Below, piece by piece: positions 21,401 through 32,247 of a DNA stretch of 64,000 bases. The notes beneath the pieces were generated by a model. The model ran no database searches. It had not been told where the DNA came from and was given only the letters and a program-made list of their open reading frames with translations. Source of the DNA: Dugong dugon (lineage: Eukaryota; Chordata; Mammalia; Sirenia; Dugongidae). Position 1 is the first letter of the stretch. The number at the start of each line of letters is the position of its first letter. The position numbers were made by a program, and so were the translations under genes. The stretch spans positions 23,296,501-23,360,500 of the forward strand of contig CM057476.1 in the NCBI GenBank assembly GCA_030035585.1, given 5' to 3'.

Positions 21401-24400
21401 TTCTCATCAGACGGAACAAAACTTGCAAAGAAAGCCCAGAGTAAAAGAGCCCAGTGTATTCTGGGAGGAGCAGGCCTGAACGCAGGGTACACAGGTTGGG
21501 GATATAGAAGAGAAGAGTAATGACATGTTGGGCTCTCCAGGGTTCTGGTCATCAGGCAGTGTGGGTTTGGGGTTGATCCTCTTGGCAGGAGGCTGCAGTT
21601 GTGGGAACCAAGTGGAGGACACCCTGGAAGGGGTTGAAGTGGAAGCACGGAGGCCAGAAAGAGATGGGAGGCGGGGCTGCCTCTTCTGGCCTCCTGAGGC
21701 CCTGCAGAGCTTTGAAGCCTTAGTGGGCAGCTGGGATCTCTAGAAGGGACCAGGTCTACCCAGTCAGCTCCAATGATATTTCCACACTGGAGCTGCCATG
21801 GGATTCTGTGGCTCCATTCCTAGAAATATGGGTCACTGCTCTTGGGAAGCAGGGCAGCTGAGCAGACAGAAGAGCCAGGGCTCCCCCTGCCCCTGCGTGT
21901 CCCCCTAAACTCCTCTGTCCTGCAGCTTCTATTCCAAGGACAACGAAGGTAGTTGGTTCCGCTCCCTCTTTGTCCACAAGGTGGATCCCCGGAAGGATGC
22001 CCACTCGACCCTGCTGTCCAAGAAGGAGACCAGCAACCTGTACAAGATCCAGTGTGAGTGGCTGCAGAGCTGTGAGCCTTGCCCTCCCAGGGCCTCTGGG
22101 GGGCCAACGAGGCTCCAGCAGGGAGATTGGAGGGTCTGGAACATCCCCTGGCCCTGCCGGGCTCCCCCTGCTCTCCCTCTGCAGACCTACACAGCACCTG
22201 CTTTACCCACCACTCTCTGTCCTCTGTTGCAGTTCACAATGTGAAGCCCGAGTGTCTGGATGCCTACAACAGCCTGACGTGAGCGTCTTCTTCCACCTGC
22301 CCTTCCCAGCCCCTCTGCTCCCGTAGCCCCTCAGCACACCCTCTTCCCCATGCTCCTTGCAGAAACCAGGGAATGTAGGCTTCAGAGCTTAGAGATGGGG
22401 AGACAGAGGCCCAGCCCTTATCCCAGGGGTCCTGCTGGCTGGTGTGAGCTCTGCCCCCTCTCTGTGCCCCTCCCCAGGGAGGCTGTGCTGCCCAAGCTGC
22501 ACCTGGATGAAGACTACCCATGCTCGCTCGTGGGCAACTGGAACACGTGGTATGGGGAGCAGGACCAGGCAGGTGAGGGGCCATCCTCCCCGGTGCCACT
22601 GCCGCCACCCAGTCCAGGCCTCCAGCTGTCCTCCACTCCCTGTCCACAACAGCACCCGAGGGGTCTTTCTAAATGCAAACCTCATCGCCTCACTCCCCTG
22701 CTTACACACCTATCATGGCCTCCCACTGCCCTCAGCATGGCCTGGGAGGCCCTGGGAGTCCTTCCCTGCCCAGCCTCTAGCCTCAGCTCCCCATTCCCTC
22801 CTTGCTCACTGTGCTGCCGCCACCCAGAGCTTTCTTTCCGTTTCCCAGATCAGCAGTTTCGCTCTCTGGTTCCAGGCCATTGTTCAGGCTATTTCCTCTG
22901 CCTGAGCATTCTTCCTCTCTTGCCTGTTTTATCTCACCCTCCCCTCTACTTGTCTCTTGTTCAGCATAGACGTCACTTCCTCCTGGAAGCCTCCCCGATC
23001 CCCTCCACCCAGGCTGCCTCCCCAGCCCCCAGCACTTGCCTCTTCACAGCCCTGCTCCCACACCCCTGTTGCTGCCTGTCTGCTTGTCTGTCTCCCCATA
23101 GAGGTGGTAAGTTCCGGAAGGGCAGGGCTCATGCCTGTCTGTCTTCACCATTGAGCCCCAGTTCCCCACACGTTTGTGGAGTAAATATGGATTCTTGTTT
23201 GAGCTGGTTCCTTACAGCTTCCCGGGGGTACCCCTGGCATGCCCCATCACACCCTGACATGTCCACCTCAGTCAGTGCCAGCTGCTAGGATCCACACGTG
23301 AAGTTGATTGGCTTACACCATCTCAACCACTCAAAGGGGCCTTGGCATTTAGAACTGTGCTATCAAAGGTGGCAGCCACTAACTAACTGTACCTACTTGC
23401 ATTTAAATTAATTAAAATTAAACAGGTACATTTCAAGTGCCCACCAGTAGACACTTGTGCCTTGTGGCCATTGTCTTGTACAGCGCTGATTTAGACTGTC
23501 TGCACAGCACAGGGAACTCCCTCTGACAGAGGGGCCTCTAAGTTTCCCTTGAACACCTCTAGCAACAGGAAGCTCACTACCTTGTAAGTCAACCTATCCC
23601 ATCCTTTGACAGCCCTGATAATTGTGCGTGGCTTAAAAAAAAAAGTGACCTGTAGATGTTGTTGTCTTGTCATTGTTAGTTGCCATTGAGAGCAAAACAC
23701 TGCCCTGTTGCATGCCATCCTCATGATCGCCAGCATGCTTGAGGCCATTGTTCCATTCCAACCTAGGGGGCTCATCTTCTAGCAATATCAGACAATATTC
23801 TATTCTGATCTGTAAGGTTTTCGTTAGCTAATTTTTGGAAGTAGATTGCCAGGCCTTTCTTCCTAGTGTGTCTTAGTCTGGAAGCTCTACTAAAAGTTGT
23901 CTATCATGGGTGACCTTGCTGGTATTTGAAATACCAGTGGCAGATCTTCTCACATCATAGCAGCATGTAAGCCTCCACACTACGACAAACTGACAGACGG
24001 ATGGTGAGATGTGCAGATAGACAGATCAAACCAAAAAAAACCAAACCCATTGCCATCAAGTCAATTCCAACTCATAGCAACCCTAAAAACAGAGTAGAAC
24101 TTCCCCATAGGGTTTCCAAGGAGCGGCTGGTGGATTCCAACTGCCGACCTTGTGGTTAGCAGCTGAGCTCTTAACTGCTGCACCACCAGGGCTCTGATAG
24201 ATAGATTCCCTTATCATTCATCCTGTTGCAGTAACAGATGTTGACACATCAATACGGGGGTTAAGGAAAAAGCACACTGTCTTCAGTTTTCTCATTTTGT
24301 TGTTAGTTGCCATCAAGTGGATTCCGACTCATTGTGACCCTCTGTGCAGCAGAACGAAACACTGCTGGGTCGTGTGCCATCTTCACAAACGTTATGCTTG

Positions 24401-27400
24401 AGCCGATGATTGCATCCACTGTGTCAGTCCATATCATGGAGGGTCTACCTCTTTTTCACTGACCCTCTACTTTACCAAGTATGATGTGCTTCTCCAGGGA
24501 CTAGTTCTTCCTGATAACATGTCCAAAGTATTTGAGATGAAGTCTTGCCATCCTTGCTTCTAAAGAGCATTCTGGCTGTAGTTCTTCCAAGACAGATTTG
24601 TTTGTTCTTCTGGCAATCCATAGTATATTCAATATTCTTCACCAACACCATAATTCAAACGCATCAATTCTCGGTCTTCCTTTATTCATTGTCCAGCTTT
24701 CACATGCGTATGAGGTGATTGAAAACACTGTGGCTTGAGTCAGGCACACCTTAGTCCTCAAGGTGACGTCTTTTCTTTTGAATACTTTAAAGAGCTCTTT
24801 TGCAGCAGATTAGCCCAATGCACTGCTTCATTTGATTTCTTGACTGCTGCTTCCATGGGCATTGATTGTCAATCCAAGTAAAATGAAATCCTTGACAACT
24901 TCAATCTTTTCTCCGTTTATCATGATGTTGCTTATTGGTCCAGCTGTGAGGATTTTTGTTTTCTTTATGTTGAGGTGTAATCCATCAGTAAGTGCTTCAA
25001 ATCTTCTTCACTTTCAGCAAGCAAGGTTGTGTCATCTGCATATCGCAGGTCATTGAGTCTCCCTCCAATCCTGACACCCTGTTCTTCTTCATGTAGTCCG
25101 GCTTCTTGGATTATTTGCTCAGCATACAGATTGAATAAGTATGGTGAAAGAATATAACCTTGATGCACACCTTTCCTGACTTTAAACCACGCAGTATCCC
25201 CTTGTTCTGTTTGAAGGACTGCCTCTTGGTCTAAGTATGGGTTCCTCATGAACACAATTAAGTGTTCTGGAATCCCCATTCTTTGCAATGTTATCCATAG
25301 TTTGTTATGATCCACACAGTCAAATGCCTTTGCATAGTCACTGAAACACAGGTAAACATCTTTCTGGTATTTTCTGCTTTCAGCAAGGGTTCATCTATCA
25401 TCAGCAATGATATCCCTTGTTCCACATCATCTGAATCTGGCTTGAATTTCTGGTGGTTCCCTGTCGATGTACTGCTGCAACTGCTTTTGAATGATCTTCA
25501 GCAAAATTTTACTTGTGTGTGATATTAATGATATTGTTTGATAATTTCCACATTCTATTGGATCTCTTCCAGTCAGTTAGGTAGTTGTCTTTCAGATTTC
25601 TTGGCATAGGTGTGATTGTTCCCAGCATTGCATCCCTTTGTTGAAACATCTCAGCTGGTATTCCATCAATTCCTGGAGCCTTGTTTTTTGCCAGTGCTGT
25701 CAGTGCAGCTTGGACCTCTTCCTTCAGTACCATTGGTTCTTGATCATATGCTATCTTCTGAAATGGTTGAACGTTCGTTCACGAGTTCTTTTTGGTGCAG
25801 TGACTCTGTGTATTCCCTCCATCTTTTGATGCTTCCTGCGTTGTTTAATATTTTCCCCGTAGAATCCTTCAGTATTGCAACTTGAGGCTTGAATTTTTTT
25901 TTTCAGTTCTTTCAGGTTGAGAACTGCAGGGCATGTTCTTCCCTTTTGGTTTTCTATCTCCAGGTCTTTGCACATTTCGTTATAATACTTTACTTTGTCT
26001 TCTTGAGTCACTCTTTGAAATCTTCTGTTCAGTTCTTTTATTTCATCATTTCTTCCTTTTGCTTTAGCTACTCTATGTTTGTTTTAGGTATGACTTAATA
26101 TGCTCTAGCAGTACTCCTTGGATTCTCTTAAAGTGTTCGCTACCTGTGAAATGTACTTTGAGGGGTGGGATTCTGAATCTTTAAAGCATATCTTATATTT
26201 TGTGTGTCTCAGAGCGTAGGCCCCAGAGAGTCTGTATTAGAATCAGCAGGAGCAGACCCTCTGAGCTGTACCCTAGGAGCAAGGCTCAGAAATCTGCATT
26301 GTAATGACTTTGTAAGAACCACTGACCCATCTTCTATCGGAACTACTACAATCATTAGAGGGAGCCCTGGTGGCACAGTGGTTAAGCGCTCAGCTGCTAG
26401 CCAGAAGGTCTGTGGTTTGAACCTACCAGCGACTCCACAGGAGAAAAGACCTGGCAATCTGCTTCTATAAAGATTTCAGCCTAGGAAACTGTATGGGGCA
26501 GTTCTCCTCTGTCCTGTAGGGTTGCTATGAGTCAGAATCAACTTGACGGCACACGACAACCACAAATAATCATTAGAAAATTTTTCTTTTGAGTCTCTGC
26601 TGTCCTCCTTGTAACTTTACCTAATGGTCTCACTGTATGAGTGAACCCCTCTTCCACAGGTCAGCATTTCTGGTTTTGGTGGACTTTCATCCATATCGTG
26701 CTTTTGCTATTTGCTTTTGAAAGACGCCCTTACAACGTAGGATCAGGCCATTTTGTAGGTGAAAAATCAAGGCACAGATGGAGTCAAAAGGCAGGTGGGG
26801 TAGGCTGGAGACTGGAGGTAACATGCTTTCTTTGACAACTGCTGGTCAGCTAGTGCCCATAGCTCCAGACTGCCTAGCTGACCCTTTAGAGACCGTCCTT
26901 CTCTGATGGGCCCAGCCATGCTCCCAGGATGGCAAAATTGTTGACTTTCTTCTCCAGCACTAGGTTTCTTTATGGGTGGCAGTGGTGGTTCACTGGTAGA
27001 ATTTATGTCTTCCACGCGGGAGACCTGGTTTCGATTCCAGCCAGTGCACCTGATGCATAGCCACCACCTGTCTGTCAGTGGAAGCTTGCATGTTGCTATG
27101 ATACTGAACAGGCTTTAGCGGACCTTCCAGATTAAGACGGACTAGGAAGAAAGGCCTGCGGATCTACTTCTGAAAATCAGCCAATGAAAATCCCACGGGT
27201 CACACAGTCTGATCCATGACCGATCATGGGGATGGAGTAGGACTGGGCTGCATTTTGTTCTTTTGTGCATGGGGTTGCCAGGAGTCAGGCACTGACTTGA
27301 CGGCAGCTAACAACAACTTTATTGGAAGGATGCGATAAAAAAACCCAAACTGTGCAAAGAGTTTGCAGTGAGAAGTAAGCCTCCCTCCCACCTATGGCCC

Positions 27401-30400
27401 CAGACCTCAGTGCTCTGTTCAGAAGCATCTACTTTCATGCTCTCTGGAGGTTGCCTCGAGATGGTGCATAGACAGCATCTCTGGATACGTCCTCTCACCA
27501 CCCGCCGCCCTTCCCGCCCCCCCCGCCGGCCTTTTAAACCCTTGGGGCAGTCTACTGTGCATGCTGTTCTGTTCCTTGGTTTTTTTGTTTTGTTTTTTAA
27601 TTTGCTGTCCTGGAGAGTGTTCCATATCAACTCATCAGACCTGCCCCCTCCTTTTATCCAACCTTGTGCTTGCTGCTGCTCCTGGGGAAACACATCTGAT
27701 ATCCTCTTGCTTGCTACTGAAGGAAGGTTCGGTGGAAGTACTACCCCATTTTCAAGATGAAGGCATTGAGGCCTAAGGGGTCAAAGGCTGAACCCAGGTC
27801 TCTTGGACTTCCTGTCCAGTGCCGTCCTTCACCAAGACAGGAAATTCAGAGAGCCTTGATGCCAGAGGAAACTAGGCTGGGGACCCCCCCCCCCCCCATT
27901 ACATATGCACTTTTCCAGCCTTGGGATAAGCAGGGTGGGGTCCCAGCAGTCCTCTGACCTGCATTTCCCACCCCTTGACAGTGCACCTATGGCGATTCTC
28001 TGGTGGCTACCCAGCCCTCATGGACTGCATGAACAAGCTCAAAAACAACAAGGTATGTTGGCATCTGGCCAAGCCATCCTCCACACAGTGAACCTCTCTG
28101 GATGTTGGTTGTAGCCCAGCCCTGTGCTGGGGTCTGCCTCCATCACCCCATGAGGCACACTGTTAGGGTGGGGATACTTTCTGACTGCTGTGCCCACACT
28201 GTTGTGCCCACAGGAGTACCTAGAGTTCCGGAAGGAGCGGAGCCAGATGCTGCAGTCCAGGAGAAACCAGTTGCTTCTTGAGTTCAGCTTCTGGAACGAG
28301 CCACAGCCCCGAGCAGGTCCCAACATCTATGAACTGAGGACATACAAACTCAAGGTGCCTTCCTCTTGACAGAGCCCTGCCTGCCTCCCACCTTCTCTGC
28401 TGCACTGCTGCTTTGCAGATGCACCGAGGTGGGCCGCCCTGGGCCCCAGCACCTAGGCTGGGCCTTCTGGCCTCACCCTCCCTGCAGGCTCAGAACAGAG
28501 GTGTGTACACGCCTGTCCACATGCGCACACCCAAGTGCAAGTCAGGGCCTGAATGAGGCTGAGCAGCCCCTGGGAACTGTGACGCTGGGAGGATCCAAGG
28601 TGAGGCTCCAAGATGGGGCTCATTCCCATCCTTTCTCTGCCTCTCTTTCAGCCAGGAACCATGATCGAGTGGGGGAACAACTGGTGAGTGGTGGTATTAG
28701 CACTAGGGTGGTGGGACCCTGCCCATCCTGCCTCAGCCAAGGGTCCTGGTGGGCCACCTTACCCAGGGCCGTATCGCAGGGAACCCAGCATCCTCTGCCC
28801 CTCCTGGACCTGGGAGAAGGATGTCCAAGGAGGAGGTGAGGATCTCCTGGAGGATTGTGAGGCCTCCAGTGGGAGAACACAGCCAGTGGCTGCCCCTCCA
28901 TCACCTGATTTCCTGAATCATCTCTGCCAGCTGGTGGCCATATCTCCCCATGAGATGTGGCTAAGGCATCTGCCTGGGTACACGGCTAAGGCATCTGCCT
29001 GGGTACACGTCAAGGAGCCCTTTGCACAGGCCGGATTCCCTGGCCTCCCCCAGAGTCCTGGCCTCTGCCCAGCGTACTCCTGCTGTCCCCAGGGCCCGGG
29101 CCATCAAGTACCGGCAAGAGAACCAGGAGGCGGTGGGCGGCTTCTTCTCGCAGATAGGAGAGCTCTACGTTGTGCACCATCTCTGGGGTAGGCTGGGGAC
29201 CCTCTGGAAGCCCATGCTAGTCCCTGTTCTTCTAGTGACACTCTGTGTGGACAGTGGGGATACACTGGTGGCTTCATGGAGCTGACATTGTAGCAGAGGG
29301 GAGATCACCTCAGACGTGAACTAACAAGAAAGATCATTTCAGGTTATTACAAAATGCCTTGCGGAAAAGAAATAGGGAGATGTGATGGAAGAAGACCCTT
29401 GGCTTGGGTGGGCAAAGGCAGCCTCTCTGAGGGGGTAAAATGTAAAAACAGAGCTAAAGGATGAGAAGGAGCCAGTGGTGAATTGTTGGGGTAGGGCATT
29501 CCAAGTGGCGGGAACAGCACATGCAAAGGCCCTGCAGCAGGGAAAGGTCTTCAGGGTTTTGAGGAGCAGAAAGGAGGTTGATGTGGAGAGTGCAAGGAGA
29601 TGGGGTAGGAGAGGGGGATAGGGGCAGATCAGGCTGGGCCTCAGAGACCATGAGAAGGAGATGGGATTTTTTTCTAAACACAGTAGGAAGCTGCTGGAGC
29701 ATTTTAAGCAGCAGCAACACAATTTGATTTATGTTCTAATATGATTCCTCTGGCTGCTGTGTGGAGAGTGGTTTGCAGGGGAGCAGGAGAGGAAGTGGGT
29801 GATCAGGAGACCATAAGACTAGTGCAGGTGAGAGAGGATGATGGCCTGGCCCGAGATGGTGGCAGTGAGCATGATGAGAGGCCACAGATTCATCTGGAGG
29901 TAGAACCAATGGGGCTTGTGGATGAAGTGGCTGTGTGGGGTGAAGGGAGGGAGAGGAGGATTCCAGAACTCCCAGGCAGCTGCTTGAGCCACTGTGTGAA
30001 TACTGCTGTCACTTACTGAGATGGGGACATGAAAGAGAGGCATGGATTGGAGGCTCAGGAGTGTAAGTGGCCCTCGGAAGTGTTCCGTTTGAGACGCTGG
30101 CACAAATGGAGACATCACGTGGGCATTGGATATACGAGTCTGGAGCCTGAGGGAGAGATCGGTGCTGGAAATATAAATTTGGGAGTTGCCAGCATATTTC
30201 CTAGCTGAATGAGATTGTCAAAGGAGACAGGGTATGCTATCAGCCCAAGGCATCTGGGGAGGAGATGGCAGGGCAGGGTTTAGGACAGTGAGAGGAGGGC
30301 CCCTGCTGGATATGGGATCAGATCATCTGTCCCCGGGGAATGAGCATTTGCCTCTCCCACAGCCTATAAAGACCTTCAGTCTCGAGAGGAGACTCGAAAT

Positions 30401-32247
30401 GCTGCCTGGAGGAAGAGGGGCTGGGACGAGAACGTCTACTATACAGGTGAGGGCTGCCTCTGGGAGTCTGTGGGGCCCTTGATCCTCTGTCAGAAGCCCT
30501 GTCTGAGGATGGAATCCCTTCTGCATGGAGGTCTAGCCTCACTTGATTATCTCGTGATGAGGAACACGGAGTTAGTGAGCTTCTATCCTGGTGGCATGTT
30601 CCATGTGATCCAGGCTTTCCTGGGTGAGTGTTTTGGGGGATGATAAGGCAGCCAGGCAATCCCTGCCTCGGAGATGTGGAGTAGCTGAGCACACACTGTG
30701 ACCTCGGACATGGCTCTTCACCTTGCCAGGCTGTTGCCTTCCCTGTAAGATGGTGATGGTGATAGTGCCTCCCTCAGAGCTGTAGGGAGAATTCCTGGAG
30801 CTAATCTACAAAAAGTGCTTTGGCTGGGGTCTGGCCAGAGGGAGCATGCCACAAATGGGGCCTGTTGTTTTTGCCCAAGGAGTTTGCCACTTTGCTGTTA
30901 ACCCCTGAGAACCACCTGGAATCAGTAGGTGTTGATTGAGCTTTCGCAGTGGGCCAAGAACTATGGTGGGTAGGTGGGTGGACAACACAGAAAAGAACAA
31001 GAGCCTCTCCCGGACCTTAAGGAGCTTTCAGATGCCAGCTTGTGTGAGGAGAGGATGTGTTTGCTGAAGGAGTCAGCGGGAGCCTGGCTACTCAAAGCGT
31101 GTTCCCAGTGGACAGTATCGGCATCCCCTGGAAGCTTGTTAGAAGTGCAGAATCTCAGGCTGTCCCAGACCTAGTGGCTCAGAATCTGCACTTTAACAAG
31201 AGCCATGTGACCTTGGACATGCCTGGTGATTTCGTATGCATGTTTAAATTTGAGAAGCTCTGAGCAGGAGGAAGGGTCTGACTTCCTGGGTGACCCTGGG
31301 CTGTTTGTGACCCTCTCTGGGCTACAATTTTCCCATCTGTTAAATGAGGCAGTTGGACTAAATCAGTGTTTTTCAAACCTCAGCCACTTGAGGACACCCT
31401 CACAGCTTGCCCCATCAGCATACTCTTGCCACAATTATTTTCTTGATATTTTTCTTTTTAAAATATCTTTCTTTGTTCTTAACCTGAAGCCCTGGTGGTA
31501 CAGTGGTTAAGAGCTCACCTGCTAACCAAAAGGTCAGCAGTTTGAATCCACCTTGGAAACCCTGTGGAGCAGTTCTGCTCTGTCCTATAGGGTTGCTATG
31601 AGTTGGAATCGACTTGATGGCAACAGGTTTGGTTTGGTTTTTTTGGTTCTTAGCCTTTTGTTAAAAAAAAATTTTCACAATAATATCTGTGAAGTCACTT
31701 TTCAGTATGCTAATTATTTTTTTCATGTACACAGGAAAATAAACATGTAATTGTTAAAATTTTAAAATGTTCAACTCATTACCACCTAAAAAAACCACCA
31801 GTTGCTGTCTAGTCGATTCCAGCTCTTGGCCACCCCGTGTGTGTCAGAGTAGAACTGTGCTCCATAGGGTTTTCCATGGCTGATTTTACAGAAATAGACC
31901 ACCAGATTTTTCTTTCAAGGTGCTTCTGTGTAGCCTTGAACCACCAACCTTTTGGTTAGCAGCCAAGCGCTTTAACTGTTTGTACCACCCAGGACTCTGT
32001 TACCACCTAAGCCCCCTCTTCTCCCACAATGTTGGGAACCTGGCCCTCTTCATGGGCCCTTCCAGGAGGATAGTGGGGCTTTCCTGGCTCAGCCCCATTT
32101 GGAGCCTCCTCCCCCTCCAAAGGCCAGTGAGGGTGGGTGCTCGCCTCAGACCCCTCCATGACCTCTGCCTCTTTCTCTGCAGTCCCCTTGGTGCGACACA
32201 TGGAGTCTCGGATCATGATCCCCTTGAAGATCTCGCCTCTCCAGTGA
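15281..32247 (+). CDS. NIPSNAP1: NIPSNAP1, mitochondrial NipSnap homolog 1 (10 coding exons, complete)
   Basis: Coding exons: 15281-15378, 21926-22053, 22233-22278, 22478-22572, 27982-28052, 28214-28354, 28652-28683, 29093-29187, 30363-30446 and 32183-32247 (TGA). All introns are GT-AG, phases agree, and the joined frame is 855 bases, 284 residues plus stop, equal to human. The N-terminus (MAPRLCSIS, then Arg/Leu-rich, then seven Ala) is a mitochondrial presequence. The rest is two NIPSNAP (dimeric alpha-beta barrel) domains, roughly residues 65-170 and 180-282. Recognisable blocks include [10 protein letters not shown] (exon 2), [18 protein letters not shown] (exon 4), [11 protein letters not shown] (exon 5), [10 protein letters not shown] (exon 8) and the C-terminus [10 protein letters not shown]. 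Family knowledge: the protein is imported into mitochondria, accumulates on the surface of depolarised mitochondria and recruits mitophagy receptors. Differences from human as I remember it are mostly in the presequence, with few in the body (for example LQSRR for LLSRR). The start is the first ATG in the CpG island. No breaks were seen. Confidence 0.97.
16395..16590 (+). repeat. MIR
   Basis: gtagtgaccttgggcaagtc, cctcatctgtaaaatggggg, gagttgctgaggattaaaga in MIR order. Confidence 0.85.
16800..16945 (+). repeat. MIR
   Basis: gctctgtaactctggatgag, ctccttctctgtaaagtggg. Confidence 0.65.
17150..17315 (+). repeat. MIR
   Basis: aacctgggttggaagcctct, gttgtgaggattagcttgta, tagtaagtgctcagtaatca. 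Confidence 0.65.
17610..18300 (-). repeat. L1-type 3' UTR, older subtype, antisense
   Basis: tttagtgaaaatatacacag, gtgactttaggggatagttt, ggatggccgt-like block (agatggccgttcgtaagttt), aagaccccagacactactca. It parallels 38795-39540 and the first 110 bases of the window. Confidence 0.6.
18668..18790 (+). repeat. MER5A-type hAT transposon
   Basis: tagtgattcccaaacttggt, tcctctggagggcttgttaa, tcagttggagaaccactggg. Confidence 0.75.
19085..19225 (-). repeat. MIR, antisense
   Basis: attttactgatgagaaaaat, gaggctcacatagatgaagt, gccgggattagaatccgagt. Confidence 0.7.
19370..19560 (-). repeat. L2, antisense
   Basis: cattcgttccgcaaacagtg, ctgtgccaggcactgtgcca, cctgccctcttggggctact are the reverse complement of the L2 3' end. 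Confidence 0.65.
20150..20285 (+). repeat. MIR
   Basis: ttgctaggtgacctagaaca, cctcagttttcttgtctcga, aaaatggggatataatagta. Confidence 0.75.
21280..21375 (+). repeat. L2 fragment
   Basis: gtggactgtgacctcctcaa, ggacaaggcttatttgtctt resembles the end of L2. Confidence 0.5.
22640..23195 (+). repeat. L2, sense
   Basis: ggtctttctaaatgcaaacc, cctgcttacacacctatcat, ccatagaggtggtaagttcc and gtctgtcttcaccattgagc follow the L2 3' consensus order. Confidence 0.75.
23653..24003 (-). mobile_element. RTE internal-deletion derivative
   Basis: On the minus strand it begins ccatccgtctgtcagtttgt, continues through cagactaagacacactagga, and ends with the RTE 3' tail (gggcagtgttttgctctcaa ... ggcaactaacaatgac). 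The central coding part is absent, so the RTE 5' UTR is joined directly to the 3' end. Its middle matches the body of the SINE at 26979-27318. Confidence 0.65.
24033..24197 (-). repeat. AfroSINE, full length
   Basis: aaaccaaacccattgccatc, gggtttccaaggagcggctg, and head gctgcaccaccagggctct. Flanking gatagacagat / gatagatagat is a possible target duplication. Confidence 0.9.
24296..26095 (-). pseudogene. RTE-clade LINE, long degraded copy (reverse transcriptase remnants)
   Basis: Minus-strand pieces in order from the 5' end: [18 protein letters not shown] (about 25985-25930), the reverse transcriptase start [19 protein letters not shown] (about 25700-25640), the palm region GIPEHLI ... [21 protein letters not shown] (about 25270-25120), and the catalytic [20 protein letters not shown] with YADD at 25031-25042. 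The 3' region then repeats the layout of 2338-3103. The frame is broken between pieces and the apurinic endonuclease domain is missing. This is a dead copy in an intron, antisense to NIPSNAP1. Confidence 0.85.
26210..26335 (+). repeat. MER5A-like fragment
   Basis: gaatcagcaggagcagaccc, tcagaaatctgcattgtaat, aagaaccactgacc keep the MER5A order but are strongly diverged. Confidence 0.45.
26360..26567 (+). repeat. AfroSINE, long subtype with target duplication
   Basis: gccctggtggcacagtggtt, ctgcttctataaagatttca, gagtcagaatcaacttgacg. Flanked by aatcattaga at 26350-26359 and 26568-26577. Confidence 0.95.
26979..27318 (+). repeat. tRNA-Gly-headed SINE with RTE-derived body and tail
   Basis: Positions 26979-27049 align along their whole length with a tRNA-Gly(GCC) gene: gcagtggtggttcactggta (A box), ccacgcgggaga (anticodon arm), ggtttcgattcc (B box, one extra T), gtgcacc end. 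The body (27055-27190) matches the RTE 5' region on the minus strand of 23653-24003. The end gcactgacttgacggcagct followed by AAC repeats is the RTE 3' tail. It is not a functional tRNA gene: the acceptor pairing is damaged and the B box carries an insertion. Confidence 0.75.
27884..27897 (+). repeat. C14 homopolymer
   Basis: Fourteen consecutive C, 84 bases before exon 5 of NIPSNAP1; possibly length-variable. Confidence 0.9.
28959..29008 (+). repeat. Perfect 25-base tandem duplication in NIPSNAP1 intron 7
   Basis: The unit beginning ggctaaggcatctgcctggg occurs at 28959-28983 and again, identical, at 28984-29008. Confidence 0.97.
29200..29560 (-). repeat. L2, antisense
   Basis: Reverse complement reads agggcctttgcatgtgctgt, ctcagagaggctgcctttgc and tgtcagctccatgaagccac, the L2 3' consensus order. 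Confidence 0.7.
29560..30220 (+). repeat. Old mammalian repeat, family not assigned
   Basis: gtaggaagctgctggagcat, cctctggctgctgtgtggag, agatggtggcagtgagcatg, acttactgagatggggacat. The same family appears at about 18870-19040 (gggaggcttttgagcagagg). I cannot name it with confidence. Confidence 0.5.
31100..31262 (+). repeat. MER5A-like hAT transposon, diverged
   Basis: gcatcccctggaagcttgtt, agaagtgcagaatctcaggc, cagaatctgcactttaacaa, aatttgagaagctctg. Confidence 0.65.
31486..31645 (+). repeat. AfroSINE with target duplication
   Basis: gccctggtggtacagtggtt through tgagttggaatcgacttgat and a GGTTTGGTTT end. Flanks gttcttaacct (31475-31485) and gttcttagcct (31646-31656) differ by one base. Confidence 0.95.
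31790..31999 (-). repeat. AfroSINE-related element with target duplication
   Basis: agtcgattccagctcttggc, tggctgattttacagaaata, gaaccaccaaccttttggtt, gtaccacccaggactct. Flanked by identical ttaccacctaa at 31779-31789 and 32000-32010. Same subtype as the split element of 7257/8300. Confidence 0.95.

Larger units (their letters stand above)
15379..21925 (+). other. NIPSNAP1: NIPSNAP1 intron 1
   Basis: 6.5 kb between donor GCG|gtgaga and acceptor cctgcag. It holds several MIR and L2 copies, one antisense L1-type 3' UTR (17610-18300), one MER5A (18668-18790) and a further old repeat at 18870-19040. No AfroSINE was seen. The long frames near 15-16 kb are composition artefacts of the CpG island. 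Confidence 0.8.
22573..27981 (+). other. NIPSNAP1: NIPSNAP1 intron 4, repeat-rich
   Basis: 5.4 kb. In order: L2 (22640-23195), RTE deletion derivative (23653-24003), AfroSINE (24033-24197), degraded RTE (24296-26095), AfroSINE (26360-26567), tRNA-Gly SINE (26979-27318), and a C14 run (27884-27897). A 312-codon frame that crosses exon 4 into the L2 is spurious. Confidence 0.85.

Noticed and set aside
22350..23288. 312-codon + strand frame
   Set aside because: It runs through exon 4 of NIPSNAP1 in another frame, across its donor, and into an L2 element.
24965..25315. A functional reverse transcriptase gene
   Set aside because: Only the palm region with YADD is open; adjoining domains are in other frames and the endonuclease is missing. 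It is a dead RTE copy.
26979..27049. A real tRNA-Gly gene
   Set aside because: The stem pairing is damaged, the B box has an inserted base, and the sequence continues directly into a SINE body and RTE tail instead of a Pol III T-terminator.
28923..29092. 25-base tandem repeat as a CRISPR-like or regulatory array
   Set aside because: Only two adjacent units without spacers in a mammalian intron; a simple duplication.
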